A stretch of 64,000 bases of DNA from an uncultured Anaerolineaceae bacterium (GTDB lineage Bacteria > Chloroflexota > Anaerolineae > Anaerolineales > Anaerolineaceae), in contig CALCNO010000032.1 in NCBI GenBank assembly GCA_937897615.1, forward strand, positions 124,001 to 188,000, written 5' to 3'. Positions 38,914 to 47,646 of this stretch are shown in pieces. A model generated the notes under the pieces. The model searched no databases. It had not been told where the DNA came from and saw only the letters and a program-made list of their open reading frames with translations. How positions within the stretch are numbered: position 1 is the first letter of the stretch; every line of letters begins with the position of its first letter. Both the position numbers and the translations under genes were made by a program.

Positions 38914-39717
38914 TTACTTCGGCAGGATTGATTTCATCTGCTGGTAGATCAGGCGCGCAGCGCGGCGCGGCGCCAGCCGGTAAAGGAAGTCCATCATCCT
39001 GGCGTCCGATCCGATAATTATGCGGTAGCTGTCCTTTTCGATGCCCGCAATGATCTGGGCGCCGGCATCTTGCGGCTCGGTCATTTTGATCTTGCTGGAA
39101 GACGCATCGACCCCTTCCATCACGATGCCGGAATTGGCGGCGATGTTGGTGTGAATGGCGCCGGGGAAGACCACCGTCACATGCACGCCGGTGCCCTGCA
39201 ATTCGGAGTTCAGCCCTTCGGTGAACAGCTTGACCGCTGCCTTGGAAGCACCGTAAAGGGTTTGCCCCGGCACCGGCAGGAACCCGCCCATGCTGGAGAC
39301 GTTGGTGATGTTGGCTTCCGGCCGCGCGATCAGATGCGACAGGAAGGCTTTGGTCATGTAGAGCATGCCCCAAAAGTTGACGTTCATCACGCGCTCAATT
39401 TCCGGGAAGTCCAGGTCTTTGAAGGGCACAAACTTTTGGATCACGCCGGCCACGTTCACCAGCCCGTCCACGGCGCCGTGTGCGGCGATGACAGCCGCGG
39501 GCAATGCTGCCGTCTGCGTCTTATCGGTGATGTTGGCCACGTGGGTGGAGAGGCCGGCACTGAGGCTGCCCGCCAGGGATGCAGTTTCTTTAAGCCCGTT
39601 CTCGCTGATATCCACCGCGGCCACTCTGGCGCCTTTTTTGAGCAGTTGCAGCACCACCTCTCGGCCAATGCCATTGCCCCCACCGGTTACCACAAATACC
39701 TTTCCAGTTACGTTCAT
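38914..39717 (-). CDS. Short-chain dehydrogenase/reductase
   Basis: 267 residues from the ATG at 39717, preceded by AAGGAGG seven bases upstream (two in-frame ATG codons further up lack this). Classical SDR features: TGGGNGIG (11-18), NVAG (88-91), catalytic S141 or S142 in NVSSMGG, Y155 and K159 in YGASK. It should use NAD(P)H to reduce a carbonyl or oxidise an alcohol; the C-terminal tail (RMMDFLYRLAPRRAARLI) is typical of SDRs acting on hydrophobic or lipid-like substrates. Substrate unknown. It is a single gene pointing away from the dUTPase-like gene. Confidence 0.87.
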   Translation of the reverse strand: MNVTGKVFVVTGGGNGIGREVVLQLLKKGARVAAVDISENGLKETASLAGSLSAGLSTHVANITDKTQTAALPAAVIAAHGAVDGLVNVAGVIQKFVPFKDLDFPEIERVMNVNFWGMLYMTKAFLSHLIARPEANITNVSSMGGFLPVPGQTLYGASKAAVKLFTEGLNSELQGTGVHVTVVFPGAIHTNIAANSGIVMEGVDASSSKIKMTEPQDAGAQIIAGIEKDSYRIIIGSDARMMDFLYRLAPRRAARLIYQQMKSILPK

Positions 39718-39890
39718 TGCCATCCTCCTTTGTCTCATGTCTCGACAGTGCAGGATGCCATGTTGGTGTCAGAGTTGTGCTGCAAGTCACTTTTATTATT
39801 GATAATAAATGTCAAGATTATCATATATATTATATAAATATTTTGTATGCGCTTCAATCCCCTTTTGCCGGTAAAATGGAACAAAATCCA

Positions 39891-40325
39891 ATGACCGAGG
39901 ACCCCATGCCGCTCAAGTTTGCCCGCCTGACCCCCGCCGCCAAAGCCCCCATGCGCAAGCACCCCACCGATGCCGGGGTGGACGTGTACGCGCTGGAAGA
40001 TACGGTTGTGCGCCCGTTCTCTTATGCCAACGTGCATACCGGCATCACCATTGAGGTGCCCGCCGGCACCATGCTGGAGGTGCGCCCCAAGGGGCGTAAC
40101 AACCACCTGACCGGTTCCGGGGTGATCGATGCCGGCTACCAGGGCGAGATCGTCATCAAGGTGGTCAATTACACCTGGCGGCGCCTGCGCCTGCGTGCCG
40201 GCGAGGCCATTGCGCAGCTGGTGCAGCTGCCGGTGATCTGCGAGCCGGTGGAAGAGGTTGCGCCGGAGCGCATCCACGCCGAACCCTCCGCCCGCGGCGG
40301 CAGCGGCGGCATCCATTCCACCTGA
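39891..40325 (+). CDS. dut: dUTPase-like deoxyuridine nucleotide hydrolase (variant motifs)
   Basis: 144 residues from the ATG at 39891; an in-frame ATG at 39876 is an alternative. The trimeric dUTPase fold is clear: motif 1 TDAGVDVYA, motif 3 GVIDAGYQGEI with catalytic D80, motif 4 and motif 5 RGGSGGIHST. Motif 2, normally RSGLA-like, is RPKGRNN here, and the Tyr in motif 3 is present. It should convert dUTP to dUMP and pyrophosphate, keeping uracil out of DNA. The changed motif 2 may alter the phosphate pocket or specificity (dCTP or dUTP). A divergent neighbour is the SDR. Confidence 0.85.
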   Translation: MTEDPMPLKFARLTPAAKAPMRKHPTDAGVDVYALEDTVVRPFSYANVHTGITIEVPAGTMLEVRPKGRNNHLTGSGVIDAGYQGEIVIKVVNYTWRRLRLRAGEAIAQLVQLPVICEPVEEVAPERIHAEPSARGGSGGIHST

Positions 40326-40412
40326 AAGTACGCAGGCTTCAAACGCACCAAAAAGCCGTATCATAGGTGTGCACAGAGTACACGTTGATTAACGGCAAGG
40401 AGGGGAAGGGAT

Positions 40413-40751
40413 ATGTACGAGCGCCATAACCAACCGCTGCTTTCGCGCCGCGCCTTTGCCAGGCGCATGGCCGTTCATCTCTTGGTGGCCTTTGGGCTGC
40501 TGGTGGTTTCGCTGGGGGCGGGTGTGCTGGGATACCGCGGCTTTGAGGGCCTTTCCTGGCTGGACTCGTTGCTCAATGCCTCCATGATCCTGGGCGGCAT
40601 GGGCGAGGTGGCCCCGCTGATGACCGCGGGCGGCAAGATCTTCGCCTCCGTCTATTCGCTTTTCTCCGGCATGGTCTTTCTGGTGGTGGCGGGGGTGATG
40701 GTGGCGCCGGTGGCACACCGCATCTTACACCGCATGCATTTGGACAAATAA
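40413..40751 (+). CDS. Small two-helix membrane protein, pore-loop channel-like
   Basis: 112 residues. Two membrane segments (about 20-42 and 82-102) flank a loop DSLLNASMILGGMGEVAPLM that resembles a pore helix followed by a GGMG filter-like turn. Proteins of this pattern are widespread and uncharacterised; a small-cation channel is a structural guess, as the canonical TVGYG filter is absent. The ATG has GGAGGGGAAGGGAT upstream. A terminator follows directly, so it is monocistronic. Confidence 0.65.
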   Translation: MYERHNQPLLSRRAFARRMAVHLLVAFGLLVVSLGAGVLGYRGFEGLSWLDSLLNASMILGGMGEVAPLMTAGGKIFASVYSLFSGMVFLVVAGVMVAPVAHRILHRMHLDK

Positions 40752-40752
40752 C

Positions 40753-40777
40753 AAACACCCCCGGAAGGGGGTGTTTT
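40753..40777 (+). terminator. Terminator after the channel-like protein
   Basis: A 10-bp stem (40753-40762 with 40767-40776) with a GGAA loop and a TTTT run. It follows the stop at 40751 and also separates the convergent lipoprotein gene. Confidence 0.88.
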
Positions 40778-40793
40778 ATTCGCTCGTGGTATC

Positions 40794-41423
40794 TTACGGC
40801 TGCCGATGGAAGACCATCGGGGTGGGGGTGTTGGCGGTGCCTTCCGTGCTCACCGTGAGGATATCTGCGCTGCACGTATACACGCCGCTGGCCGGAGAGC
40901 CAAAGATCAGCGTGGGGGGCGTGCCGGGGTAATCCAGATATGTGCCGTTCATGTAAATGCGCCAGCCGGTGATCTCGCTGCTGGAGGAAGTATTGTTGAA
41001 GAGAATTTCATCGTTGGCAGTGCTAAAGGTGCCCTCTGCCAGCAGGTTGGCCGAGGCTTCCATGAAGTTGCTGGCGTCCATATCAATGCGCAGCACAAAG
41101 CCGTCGGAGGCATAGGTGTAATTGGCGCCGTCAAACTGCATCGTCAGGATGCCCTCCTGCACGTGAAAAGTAGGCATGGGGATCAGGGTGGCCATCAGCT
41201 CCTGCACGCTTTCGTGGTCCATCACCCAGTTCCCCTGCAGGCAGGCATCTCGGTCAGAGGCGGTGGGGGCCACGATTGCGGTTTCCATCGTTTCAGCAGT
41301 GGGCGCAACGGTACTCTCCTGGGTGGCTTCTTCGCCGCTGCCGGCCAGGAAGGGCAGGGAACAGGCAGTGGTCGCCAGGACAAGGGCTAATAGAATGGGA
41401 ATAAAACGCACGGTTCTTTTCAT
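40794..41423 (-). CDS. Lipoprotein, unknown function
   Basis: 209 residues from the ATG at 41423 (TTAGGAG upstream). Lipobox LATTAC at the end of a hydrophobic signal, then a Thr/Ala/Glu linker. The mature domain (about 60-209) has YTYASDGFVLRIDM, FSTANDEILFNNTSS and YTCSADILTVST, consistent with a small beta-barrel or lipocalin-like fold; one cysteine pair (DACLQ, YTCSA) may bond. Its promoter has TTGACA, a 16-bp spacer and TAAACT near 41460-41485, and a dyad TGGATA-N5-TATCCA at 41437-41453 lies in the leader. It has no recognised family. Confidence 0.65.
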   Translation of the reverse strand: MKRTVRFIPILLALVLATTACSLPFLAGSGEEATQESTVAPTAETMETAIVAPTASDRDACLQGNWVMDHESVQELMATLIPMPTFHVQEGILTMQFDGANYTYASDGFVLRIDMDASNFMEASANLLAEGTFSTANDEILFNNTSSSSEITGWRIYMNGTYLDYPGTPPTLIFGSPASGVYTCSADILTVSTEGTANTPTPMVFHRQP

Positions 41424-41675
41424 GGATACTCCTAATTGGATATTAATTATCCATATTAGTTTAACAAAGATATGGCGGATGTCAACCTTGGATTTTGCGC
41501 ACACAGGCGTTTGCCCTGTTTGCAAACCTGTATGTCGAAATTGCGCCTTTCTGCCCTATAATCAGAATGAGTACATGGCTGGTTTTCCAGGGGAAACTTA
41601 CACCACCCACCATCTTTGGAAAACTTTTTGTAAAAGAAGCAGTTGCACCTGAGTGGTTTCACACGGGAGGTATGT

Positions 41676-43190
41676 ATGCTAAAACGCGCATCAATTTCGA
41701 TCCTTGTGATGGCAATGCTCGTGCTGGCGGCCTGCGACCAGGCCCCCACGCCGACGGCCAACCCCGTCAGCGAAGCTGACATGTCCACGCTGGTGGCACT
41801 GGCGACCAGTGTGGCCGCCGCCAGCGAAGCGGCGCCCTCGGCGGAAGCGCAGCAGCAGCCCACTGCCGCCGAAGCCTCCCCGGTGGAGCAGCCGGCAACG
41901 CACACCCCGGTGCCGGCATCCATCACCGTTACCGGCGCCACCGAAACCGCAGCCGGCAAGATCACCGTCTTCTGGGACGCCATCGGCGATTTTCCCTCCG
42001 GCTTTAAAGTGGTCTGGACGGATGTTCAGGGGCTGCCCACCTTCCCGGAGAACACCAACCTTTATGTGAACGACGCCAACGCGCGCTCGGCTACCATCGG
42101 CGTTGAGACCGGCAAGATCTACTACCTGCGCGTGTGCCGTTTTACCGGCGACGGCTGCGATACCTACAGCAACCTGTGGATCTTTGCCCTGCAATTGACG
42201 GAACTGACCCCGCAGGGTACTGCCACCCAGGGCGCGGCGGCCACAGCCACCAAAACGCCCAAACCGGTTACCGGGGCCACTGCCACCAGCAGCAAGGTGA
42301 TCAAGATTCTGGAGATGAAGGGCGGCGAGGACGGCAAGGCCTACATCAAGTGGCAGTCCAGCTACAATCCCTCGGCGGGCTTTAAGATCGTTTACTCCAC
42401 CAGCAACCAGACCCCCACCTACGGCACCGACCCGTATTTCTACATTTCCAAGAACACCACGCGCGAGGCCTGGGTGGATGGCGTGCAGGGAACCACCTAC
42501 TACTACCGCATTTGCGGCTACACCGGTTCCGTGTGCGAAGTTTACTCGCCGACCTACACCTACAAGTTCCCCGGCAACACGCCCACCCCCAAACCCTCGG
42601 CCACGCCAGACGGTTCCACGCTGAGCATCACCAGCATCGCCGATAGCGCCCCCGGCGCCGTGCAGGTCACCTGGAGCGCCAGCGGCTCCTTCCCCAACGG
42701 CTACAAGGTGGTGTACTCGCAGACCAACCCGCTGCCGACAATGGCGGACGGCTATGTGTATGTGGATAACGAGTCCACCCATACGGCGGTTGTCTCCGGG
42801 CTGGAACCCGGCAAGCAGTATTACTTCCGTGTGTGCAAGTATTACGGCGGCAATTGCACCATCTACTCGGCGGCCAGCACCTTTACCGTGGCGGCCGCAG
42901 CCGAAGAATCCGGCTTCACCCTTTCTGAGGTGAGCAACGTGGTGGGCAGTGTGGAGATTGCCTGGAGCATCAGCAGCAACAGCGCCAACGGCTACAAAGT
43001 GCTCATGTCTGCCACCGAGCCGGTGCCCGCCGACGCCTACCTGGCGCTGGTGAGCGACCCCGCCACCCACAACTATGTAGACGCCTCGACGCCCGAAGGA
43101 ACGGTGTACTACCGTGTATGCCGCTGGTCTGGCTCGTGGTGCCTTTCCTACTCCAACACCCTGGCGGTGACCATCACCGCCGCGCCGTAA
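41676..43190 (+). CDS. Lipoprotein with four cysteine-paired Fn3-like repeats
   Basis: 504 residues from the ATG at 41676 (GGGAGGTATGT upstream). Lipobox LVLAAC, a Thr/Ala/Ser/Gln-rich linker to about 85, then four fibronectin-III-like modules of about 85-90 residues separated by Thr/Pro-rich linkers. Each has GFKVVW/GYKVVY-type strands and ends in a signature: YYLRVCRFTGDGCDTYS, YYYRICGYTGSVCEVYS, YYFRVCKYYGGNCTIYS, YYRVCRWSGSWCLSYS. The two cysteines in each are spaced alike and should form a disulfide. A cell-surface stalk or adhesion role is inferred. A TATAAT at 41557-41562 and a terminator at 43210-43240 frame a single gene. Confidence 0.78.
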   Translation: MLKRASISILVMAMLVLAACDQAPTPTANPVSEADMSTLVALATSVAAASEAAPSAEAQQQPTAAEASPVEQPATHTPVPASITVTGATETAAGKITVFWDAIGDFPSGFKVVWTDVQGLPTFPENTNLYVNDANARSATIGVETGKIYYLRVCRFTGDGCDTYSNLWIFALQLTELTPQGTATQGAAATATKTPKPVTGATATSSKVIKILEMKGGEDGKAYIKWQSSYNPSAGFKIVYSTSNQTPTYGTDPYFYISKNTTREAWVDGVQGTTYYYRICGYTGSVCEVYSPTYTYKFPGNTPTPKPSATPDGSTLSITSIADSAPGAVQVTWSASGSFPNGYKVVYSQTNPLPTMADGYVYVDNESTHTAVVSGLEPGKQYYFRVCKYYGGNCTIYSAASTFTVAAAAEESGFTLSEVSNVVGSVEIAWSISSNSANGYKVLMSATEPVPADAYLALVSDPATHNYVDASTPEGTVYYRVCRWSGSWCLSYSNTLAVTITAAP

Positions 43191-43209
43191 GCGGCGTGCG
43201 ATTAACGAT

Positions 43210-43240
43210 AAAGGACGGCTCTCTCGGGCCGTCCTTTTTT
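43210..43240 (+). terminator. Terminator after Fn3-like lipoprotein
   Basis: A 10-bp perfect stem (43210-43219 with 43228-43237) with an eight-base loop and T6. It follows the plus-strand stop at 43190 and faces the convergent gene ending at 43262. Confidence 0.9.
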
Positions 43241-43261
43241 ATTTATGCGTCTTTGGGGGAA

Positions 43262-43606
43262 TTAGACCGTGCCGCCGTAGCGCGCGTTGGCCAGCGGGAA
43301 GACGTTGATCACCGGCTCCTCGTAGGGATGCACCTCGCGCACAGCCTGGATGGCCTCTGCCAGGTATTCCTCGCGGCAGTTGACCTCAATACGGTATTCA
43401 GTGCCGGTGAACAGCTTGCCTACCTCGCCCAGCGCGGGGGAGGCGCCTTCAGTGGCGCACCACTGCCCCTGCACCTCGCTGACGCTGGCGCAGTGGGTGT
43501 AGTGGCCGATCTCACCGGCGTGGGCGTTGGCCAGGGCGTTGAGCACCTCGTCCACGGCCTCTTCAGGGATAAAGACTTCCAGTTTGTAAAAAGGGGAAGG
43601 GTTCAT
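43262..43606 (-). CDS. Stand-alone YqfO/CutA-like domain protein (NIF3 insertion-type)
   Basis: 114 residues matching the PII/CutA-like domain that is inserted in NIF3/YqfO proteins and also occurs alone: YKLEVFIPEEAVDEVLNAL, AGEIGHYTHCASV, GASPALGEVGKL and the C-terminal VREVHPYEEPVINVFPLAN. The HPYEEP motif is diagnostic. The domain trimerises and may bind metal or small ligands; precise role unknown. It starts 17 bp after the stop of the zinc-ribbon membrane protein and may share its transcript. Confidence 0.85.
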   Translation of the reverse strand: MNPSPFYKLEVFIPEEAVDEVLNALANAHAGEIGHYTHCASVSEVQGQWCATEGASPALGEVGKLFTGTEYRIEVNCREEYLAEAIQAVREVHPYEEPVINVFPLANARYGGTV

Positions 43607-43623
43607 TTTGGCTCCACAGAGAG

Positions 43624-44286
43624 TTAGAACAGCCGGCCGATAAAATAGCCGATGAATCCAAAGATCAGGCCGCCCAACGCCCCCAACCAGGGGCGCAGGC
43701 GTTGATAAGTCCGCAGCGCGCCGTTGCTGGTGCCGCGGCGGCTGCCCAGCAGTGCCAGCAGCATCGCTCCGGCGGTGGCAAGCAGGGCGCTCAGGGGGGT
43801 AAGGCCAAGCAAGCGGCCTGCCAGCAGCCCGGCCAGCGCCCCTACGGGCGCCGAGAAGAGCGTGAAAATGGCGCGTTTGGTCGCCAGCCCCACCGCCACA
43901 CCGGCCAGTGCGCCGCCGACCACGGCCATCAGGAAGAAGGCAAACGTGCGCGAGGAACTGCCTGCGCCGAATCCAATGATCAGCGCGGCCATGCTGATGG
44001 CGCCAGCTTCTGCCAGGGTGCGCAGCACCAGACCCCCTGCCACGGCCCCGGCGCTTGCCAGGCCGCCGCCGGTTGAGGCGAGGCTTTCCTGGATCTGCTC
44101 TCCCAGCGTGGATTGCGGCTGGGCGGGCGTGGATGGAATGGTGTTCACCAGCGGGGTGCTGGCTGCGGGGGTGGTGCTCACGGGTGCGCGCGGCAATTCC
44201 AGCGGCGCACCGCAGGCGATACAGGTTTGCGCGCCGGCGTCATTGGCGGCAGTGCAATAAGGGCAGGAGATCGTTTTGGCGGCCAT
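43624..44286 (-). CDS. Zinc-ribbon membrane protein, glycine-rich helices
   Basis: 220 residues. An N-terminal zinc ribbon (C8, C11, C22, C25: CPYC, CIACG) is followed by a Thr/Pro/Ser linker and then Gly/Ala-rich membrane segments from about 85 on (GAVAGGLVLRTLAEAG, VGGALAGVAVGLATK, GALAGLLAGRLLGL, ALGGLIFGFIGYFIG). The small-residue patterns resemble glycine-zipper helices that pack tightly. No function is known. The ATG at 44286 lies 21 bp after the M23 peptidase stop on the same strand, so read-through from that gene is possible. Confidence 0.7.
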   Translation of the reverse strand: MAAKTISCPYCTAANDAGAQTCIACGAPLELPRAPVSTTPAASTPLVNTIPSTPAQPQSTLGEQIQESLASTGGGLASAGAVAGGLVLRTLAEAGAISMAALIIGFGAGSSSRTFAFFLMAVVGGALAGVAVGLATKRAIFTLFSAPVGALAGLLAGRLLGLTPLSALLATAGAMLLALLGSRRGTSNGALRTYQRLRPWLGALGGLIFGFIGYFIGRLF

Positions 44287-44307
44287 TGTCTTACCTCACG
44301 ACAGAGA

Positions 44308-45702
44308 TCAATAGGAATTGTATTTGTTGCTCAGCCAGTCGCTGGGGTCCACCGGCACGCCGCCAACGTACACCTCAAAGTGGAGATGCGGCCCGCTGAC
44401 GCGCCCGGTGGCGCCCACCATGCCGATCTTACGCCCGGCTTCCACGTAATCACCCACGGCCACATCAATTTCGGAAAGATGCGCATAGCCGGTGTACACC
44501 CCCCAGCCGTGCGAGATGATGACGGCATTGCCGCGCACGGCCAGTTCACCCGCAAAGACCACGGTGCCGTTGGCGGCAGCGTAAGCCGGGTCCATCGGGC
44601 TGCCCACAAAGTCCAGCCCGCCGTGATAGTAAATGTAAGCGCTGCCGTTAAAGGAACGCAGCCGCCCAAAGGTGGAGGTGAGCAGGTCGGGGTAGGGGTC
44701 TGGCGCAACAAAGTTGCTCCATTGGCGCTCGGCGGGGGCAGGCGTGGTGAGTTCATGCAGGTGCTCGGTCTCCGGCACGGTCACCGCCGGGTCGATGTAC
44801 TCGTCCTTCACCTCAAGCGGCACATCCACGCCGTAATCCGTCTGGCGCAGGCGCAGGGTGGTTTGCGTGGTGTAACTGCTGCCATCGGGGTTGGTGAGGG
44901 TGATCACCAGCGGCATCAGGCCGGGGTCGTGCATGCGCTCAATGCCCTGCAGGGCCACCAGGCTGCCATCGGAGGCAGGGAAGAAGTTGAGGGTGTAATT
45001 TTCCAGTGTGCCGCTGATGGCGGCGCTGCCAAAGCCGGTGGCGCGCAGTTCGGTGGTTTTCCCCTGGAGCAGCGGGGTTGGAGAGATATTTAATGAAGAG
45101 AGTGCCGGGATATCCGTGTTGGCAGCGGGGGCCTGGTCTGCCGGCAAAAAGAGGATGCCGTTGGGCAGCAGATCCCAGCTGGCGGCCAGATCGTTGAAGA
45201 CCGCCGGCAGCCACGGGTTCACGCCCTGGCGCACGGCCAGTTCCAGGTCGGTCATGCCGCTGGTGAGGGGGATCTCCGTCTGCGGGAGTTCATCCTTGTA
45301 GATGACGTAATAATTCTGCCCGGCATAGAGGGCCTCGGGATTGGTGATGAAGTTGATGCGGTTCATCAGCGCGGCGGGCACGCGCGTGCGCTGGTTGAAA
45401 GCCTGCAGCGCTTCAAAGGCCGGCAGCGTCACGGGGATCACCTCGCCCTGCACATCTTCAAAACCGGGGATCACCAGCACGGTGCCGGCAGACAGCACGT
45501 TGGGGTCGGGGATGTTGTTGGCCAGCAGCAGGCGCGTGACGGTGGTGTGAAAGTCTGCGGCGATGGAAGAGAGGTAATCGCCCGCACGCACGGTGTAGGT
45601 AAGGCCGCCGGTTTGCGCCGCGGCGGGGCGGGGCAGCGCCAGCGCCACTAGGGCAGCGATGGTGAGCACCCGCAATGTATTTCGCAGGAAGGAGGGTTTC
45701 AT
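44308..45702 (-). CDS. LysM-M23 peptidoglycan endopeptidase
   Basis: 464 residues. Signal peptide to about residue 30 (ALALPRPAAAQ). A LysM domain follows (YTVRAGDYLSSIAADF, about 36-80), then a long middle region with a second repeat-like part, and a C-terminal M23 domain: HGGLD (about 364-368) and HLHFE (439-443), with the middle His in ISHGWGVYTGYAHL. The zinc enzyme cuts peptide cross-links in peptidoglycan. A TACAAT box ends 8 bases before the ATG, so the message is leaderless. Its promoter and signal-peptide DNA nearly match those of the next gene upstream. Confidence 0.9.
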   Translation of the reverse strand: MKPSFLRNTLRVLTIAALVALALPRPAAAQTGGLTYTVRAGDYLSSIAADFHTTVTRLLLANNIPDPNVLSAGTVLVIPGFEDVQGEVIPVTLPAFEALQAFNQRTRVPAALMNRINFITNPEALYAGQNYYVIYKDELPQTEIPLTSGMTDLELAVRQGVNPWLPAVFNDLAASWDLLPNGILFLPADQAPAANTDIPALSSLNISPTPLLQGKTTELRATGFGSAAISGTLENYTLNFFPASDGSLVALQGIERMHDPGLMPLVITLTNPDGSSYTTQTTLRLRQTDYGVDVPLEVKDEYIDPAVTVPETEHLHELTTPAPAERQWSNFVAPDPYPDLLTSTFGRLRSFNGSAYIYYHGGLDFVGSPMDPAYAAANGTVVFAGELAVRGNAVIISHGWGVYTGYAHLSEIDVAVGDYVEAGRKIGMVGATGRVSGPHLHFEVYVGGVPVDPSDWLSNKYNSY

Positions 45703-45725
45703 AATTCCTTATTGTAAACGAGATT
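45698..45725 (-). promoter_or_regulatory. Shared hydrolase promoter, copy 1
   Basis: 28 bp covering the start codon and a TACAAT box (45711-45716) match 27 of 28 positions of the block at 47487-47514. The common segment ends at AATCTCGTTT on the upstream side, beyond which the two sequences diverge. Confidence 0.7.
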
Positions 45726-45751
45726 ACGCCGGGCGGCTTTCCCTTTTGGGG

Positions 45752-47491
45752 TTACCAGGAGGAAGAGCATCCCCAGCCAAATTGAGTGCAAAACCAGGAA
45801 ACTACCTGATCGAGCAGCGATGGGTTGCTCTGGCGGCTCTCTGGCGTGGTACGCGGCGGCACCGGCGTGGTGATGGGAGCAGTGGTTTTGCTCTCTGGCA
45901 TGCTGATAAAGCGCATACACGGCAGCACTTCTATGTCCATGCCGGTGCGGTCAACATCCCAGTTGCCTTCCAGGATGCGCATGGTCTTGCCATCGCTTGA
46001 AACCCCCACCACGTAGGCCACATGCCCGCAGCCTTCCCAATTGCCGCTGGCGCCGATGGTACACGGCCCCTTTGCCGGGATCTTGGAGACGCCGCCGCAG
46101 CCCGCCTCCGTTGAAGGCAGCCAGACAGCGATATCGCCGACCTTTGGCTGGGCGCGCACAACAATGCCCAGCGCAGCGCCGTTACTCTGAGCTTTTTCTA
46201 CCCATTGATAGGCATTACCGCCGCCCCACTGGCAAACATCCGGGCGATATTTGCCCACGAACCAGGTGCACTGGCCTTCGTAGAGGTTGTTGGGGCCGGC
46301 CAGCTGCGCCCGGCAGGATTCGGGAGAATAGGAGGCTTCCACCGGGGGAGCCAGCGCTTCCAAGATGCGGGTGAGCAGCGGCTGGGCACCATCGGCCGGG
46401 CTGTACCCATCTCCCGGCAGGGGAGACCCTTGCGGAGCTGCGGTGGGTTGAGGGGCTTCGGTTGCAATTGCTTCGGTGGCCTGCGGTTGCGCAGCCGGGG
46501 GTGGTTCGGTGGGGTAGACCGGAATCTGCGGGCGCCAGGCGGGTTGGGTGTTGCCCGCGCCAGCAAGGATCAACTGGCCGGCCCCGTTGCTAACATCTGT
46601 AATACCAATGCCTGCCGGGCAAAAACCCGGGGCGTCGATCCCCACGCTGGTGCAGCTATCCCACTGCTCCCAGGCAAAGCGCTGCCCGGAAGGCGCCCAG
46701 GAGACATTGCTGCCCCCAAATAACTCTGCCTGCCACCTGCCGTAATCTCCCGCGGTGGTGCCGCCATAGCCGATGAGCACCACAGGCCCGCCCGGCGCGT
46801 AACCCAAAGCGCTCGTATCCATGATGACACTCAGGGTGCCGTCAGCGGAAACGGCGGGGCTGGACAGCGCATTGGAAGAAGGCATCATTCCGCTTTCAGC
46901 AGCGGGGCCAGCCACCATTTCGACGCTGCCGTTTGATTGCACTGCCCACACCTGGGTGATCGCATCGCCGCGGCTCACCGCCAGGTAAAGAGTTCCGTTG
47001 GGCGCCCAGGCCATTTTGCCCAGGGGCTGCATGCCGCTTTCCAGATACCAGAGAACACTGGCCTGCGTGCCATCCGCCTGGGCAACGATGATGGCGTTTT
47101 GGTCGCTGCTCACGTAGGCAATGCGGTATGCCTGCGGGTCCCACACGCCGCAACAAGCGTTGGGAATTTCGCGCATCACCTGTAAGTTGTAGGTGTCGAT
47201 GATACGCAAAGAAACAGCACTGCCCTCATAGTGGGTGTAGAGCAGATAGCTTCCATCGGCAGACCAGGCCGGGGAGCTGTTCCCGCCGGCGGCATCCTGC
47301 GTGAGCGCAAGCGTAGAGGTAACTGCGCCATTTTCGATGCTTGCCAGATAAATGTTGCCCAGAGACACATAGGCAAGATCAAAACGCGCTTCATCAGCGC
47401 TCTGTGCGGCCACAGAGCGGGGCAGCGCCAGCGCTGCCAGGGCAATGACGGTGAATATTCGCAGCAGATTTCGCAGGAAGGGGGAGTTCAT
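45752..47491 (-). CDS. Secreted beta-propeller/CHAP-domain cell-wall amidase
   Basis: 579 residues. Signal peptide similar to the neighbour's (ALALPRSVAAQ). The first half has PD40-type blades (SSPAWSADGSYLLYTHYEG, MAWAPNGTLYLAVS, VSWAPSGQRFAWEQ). A Pro/Thr/Gln linker leads to a CHAP domain (about 405-515): catalytic Cys in GQCTWFVG, His in GHVAYVVG, and LEGNW at the end. CHAP enzymes are cysteine amidases or endopeptidases that cut peptidoglycan. Extra cysteines (CQW, EAGC, GPCT, WEGC, WFC, WGC) may form disulfides. A leaderless start like the M23 gene suggests common control. Confidence 0.85.
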   Translation of the reverse strand: MNSPFLRNLLRIFTVIALAALALPRSVAAQSADEARFDLAYVSLGNIYLASIENGAVTSTLALTQDAAGGNSSPAWSADGSYLLYTHYEGSAVSLRIIDTYNLQVMREIPNACCGVWDPQAYRIAYVSSDQNAIIVAQADGTQASVLWYLESGMQPLGKMAWAPNGTLYLAVSRGDAITQVWAVQSNGSVEMVAGPAAESGMMPSSNALSSPAVSADGTLSVIMDTSALGYAPGGPVVLIGYGGTTAGDYGRWQAELFGGSNVSWAPSGQRFAWEQWDSCTSVGIDAPGFCPAGIGITDVSNGAGQLILAGAGNTQPAWRPQIPVYPTEPPPAAQPQATEAIATEAPQPTAAPQGSPLPGDGYSPADGAQPLLTRILEALAPPVEASYSPESCRAQLAGPNNLYEGQCTWFVGKYRPDVCQWGGGNAYQWVEKAQSNGAALGIVVRAQPKVGDIAVWLPSTEAGCGGVSKIPAKGPCTIGASGNWEGCGHVAYVVGVSSDGKTMRILEGNWDVDRTGMDIEVLPCMRFISMPESKTTAPITTPVPPRTTPESRQSNPSLLDQVVSWFCTQFGWGCSSSW

Positions 47492-47514
47492 AATTCATTA
47501 TTGTAAACGAGATT
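47487..47514 (-). promoter_or_regulatory. Shared hydrolase promoter, copy 2
   Basis: TACAAT (47500-47505) ends 8 bases before the ATG at 47491. The block is the counterpart of 45698-45725. Identity continues into the signal-peptide codons (TTTCGCAGGAAG on the plus strand in both). Confidence 0.7.
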
Positions 47515-47646
47515 GGTGCGGGCAGCGGGTGCCGCTCTCTTTCAACCGCTGTGCACATCAATTTTCGTGCCTTCTCAAATCCGATGAAAAATTCAAGAGG
47601 ATTTCAGCTATAATACCGGTCAACTTACTCATATAAGGAGAGAACA

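Noticed and set aside
41691..43070. A 459-codon minus-strand frame opposite the Fn3-like lipoprotein.
   Set aside because: Gly/Val/His-rich shadow of the repetitive coding sequence; the plus strand has lipobox, ribosome site and terminator.
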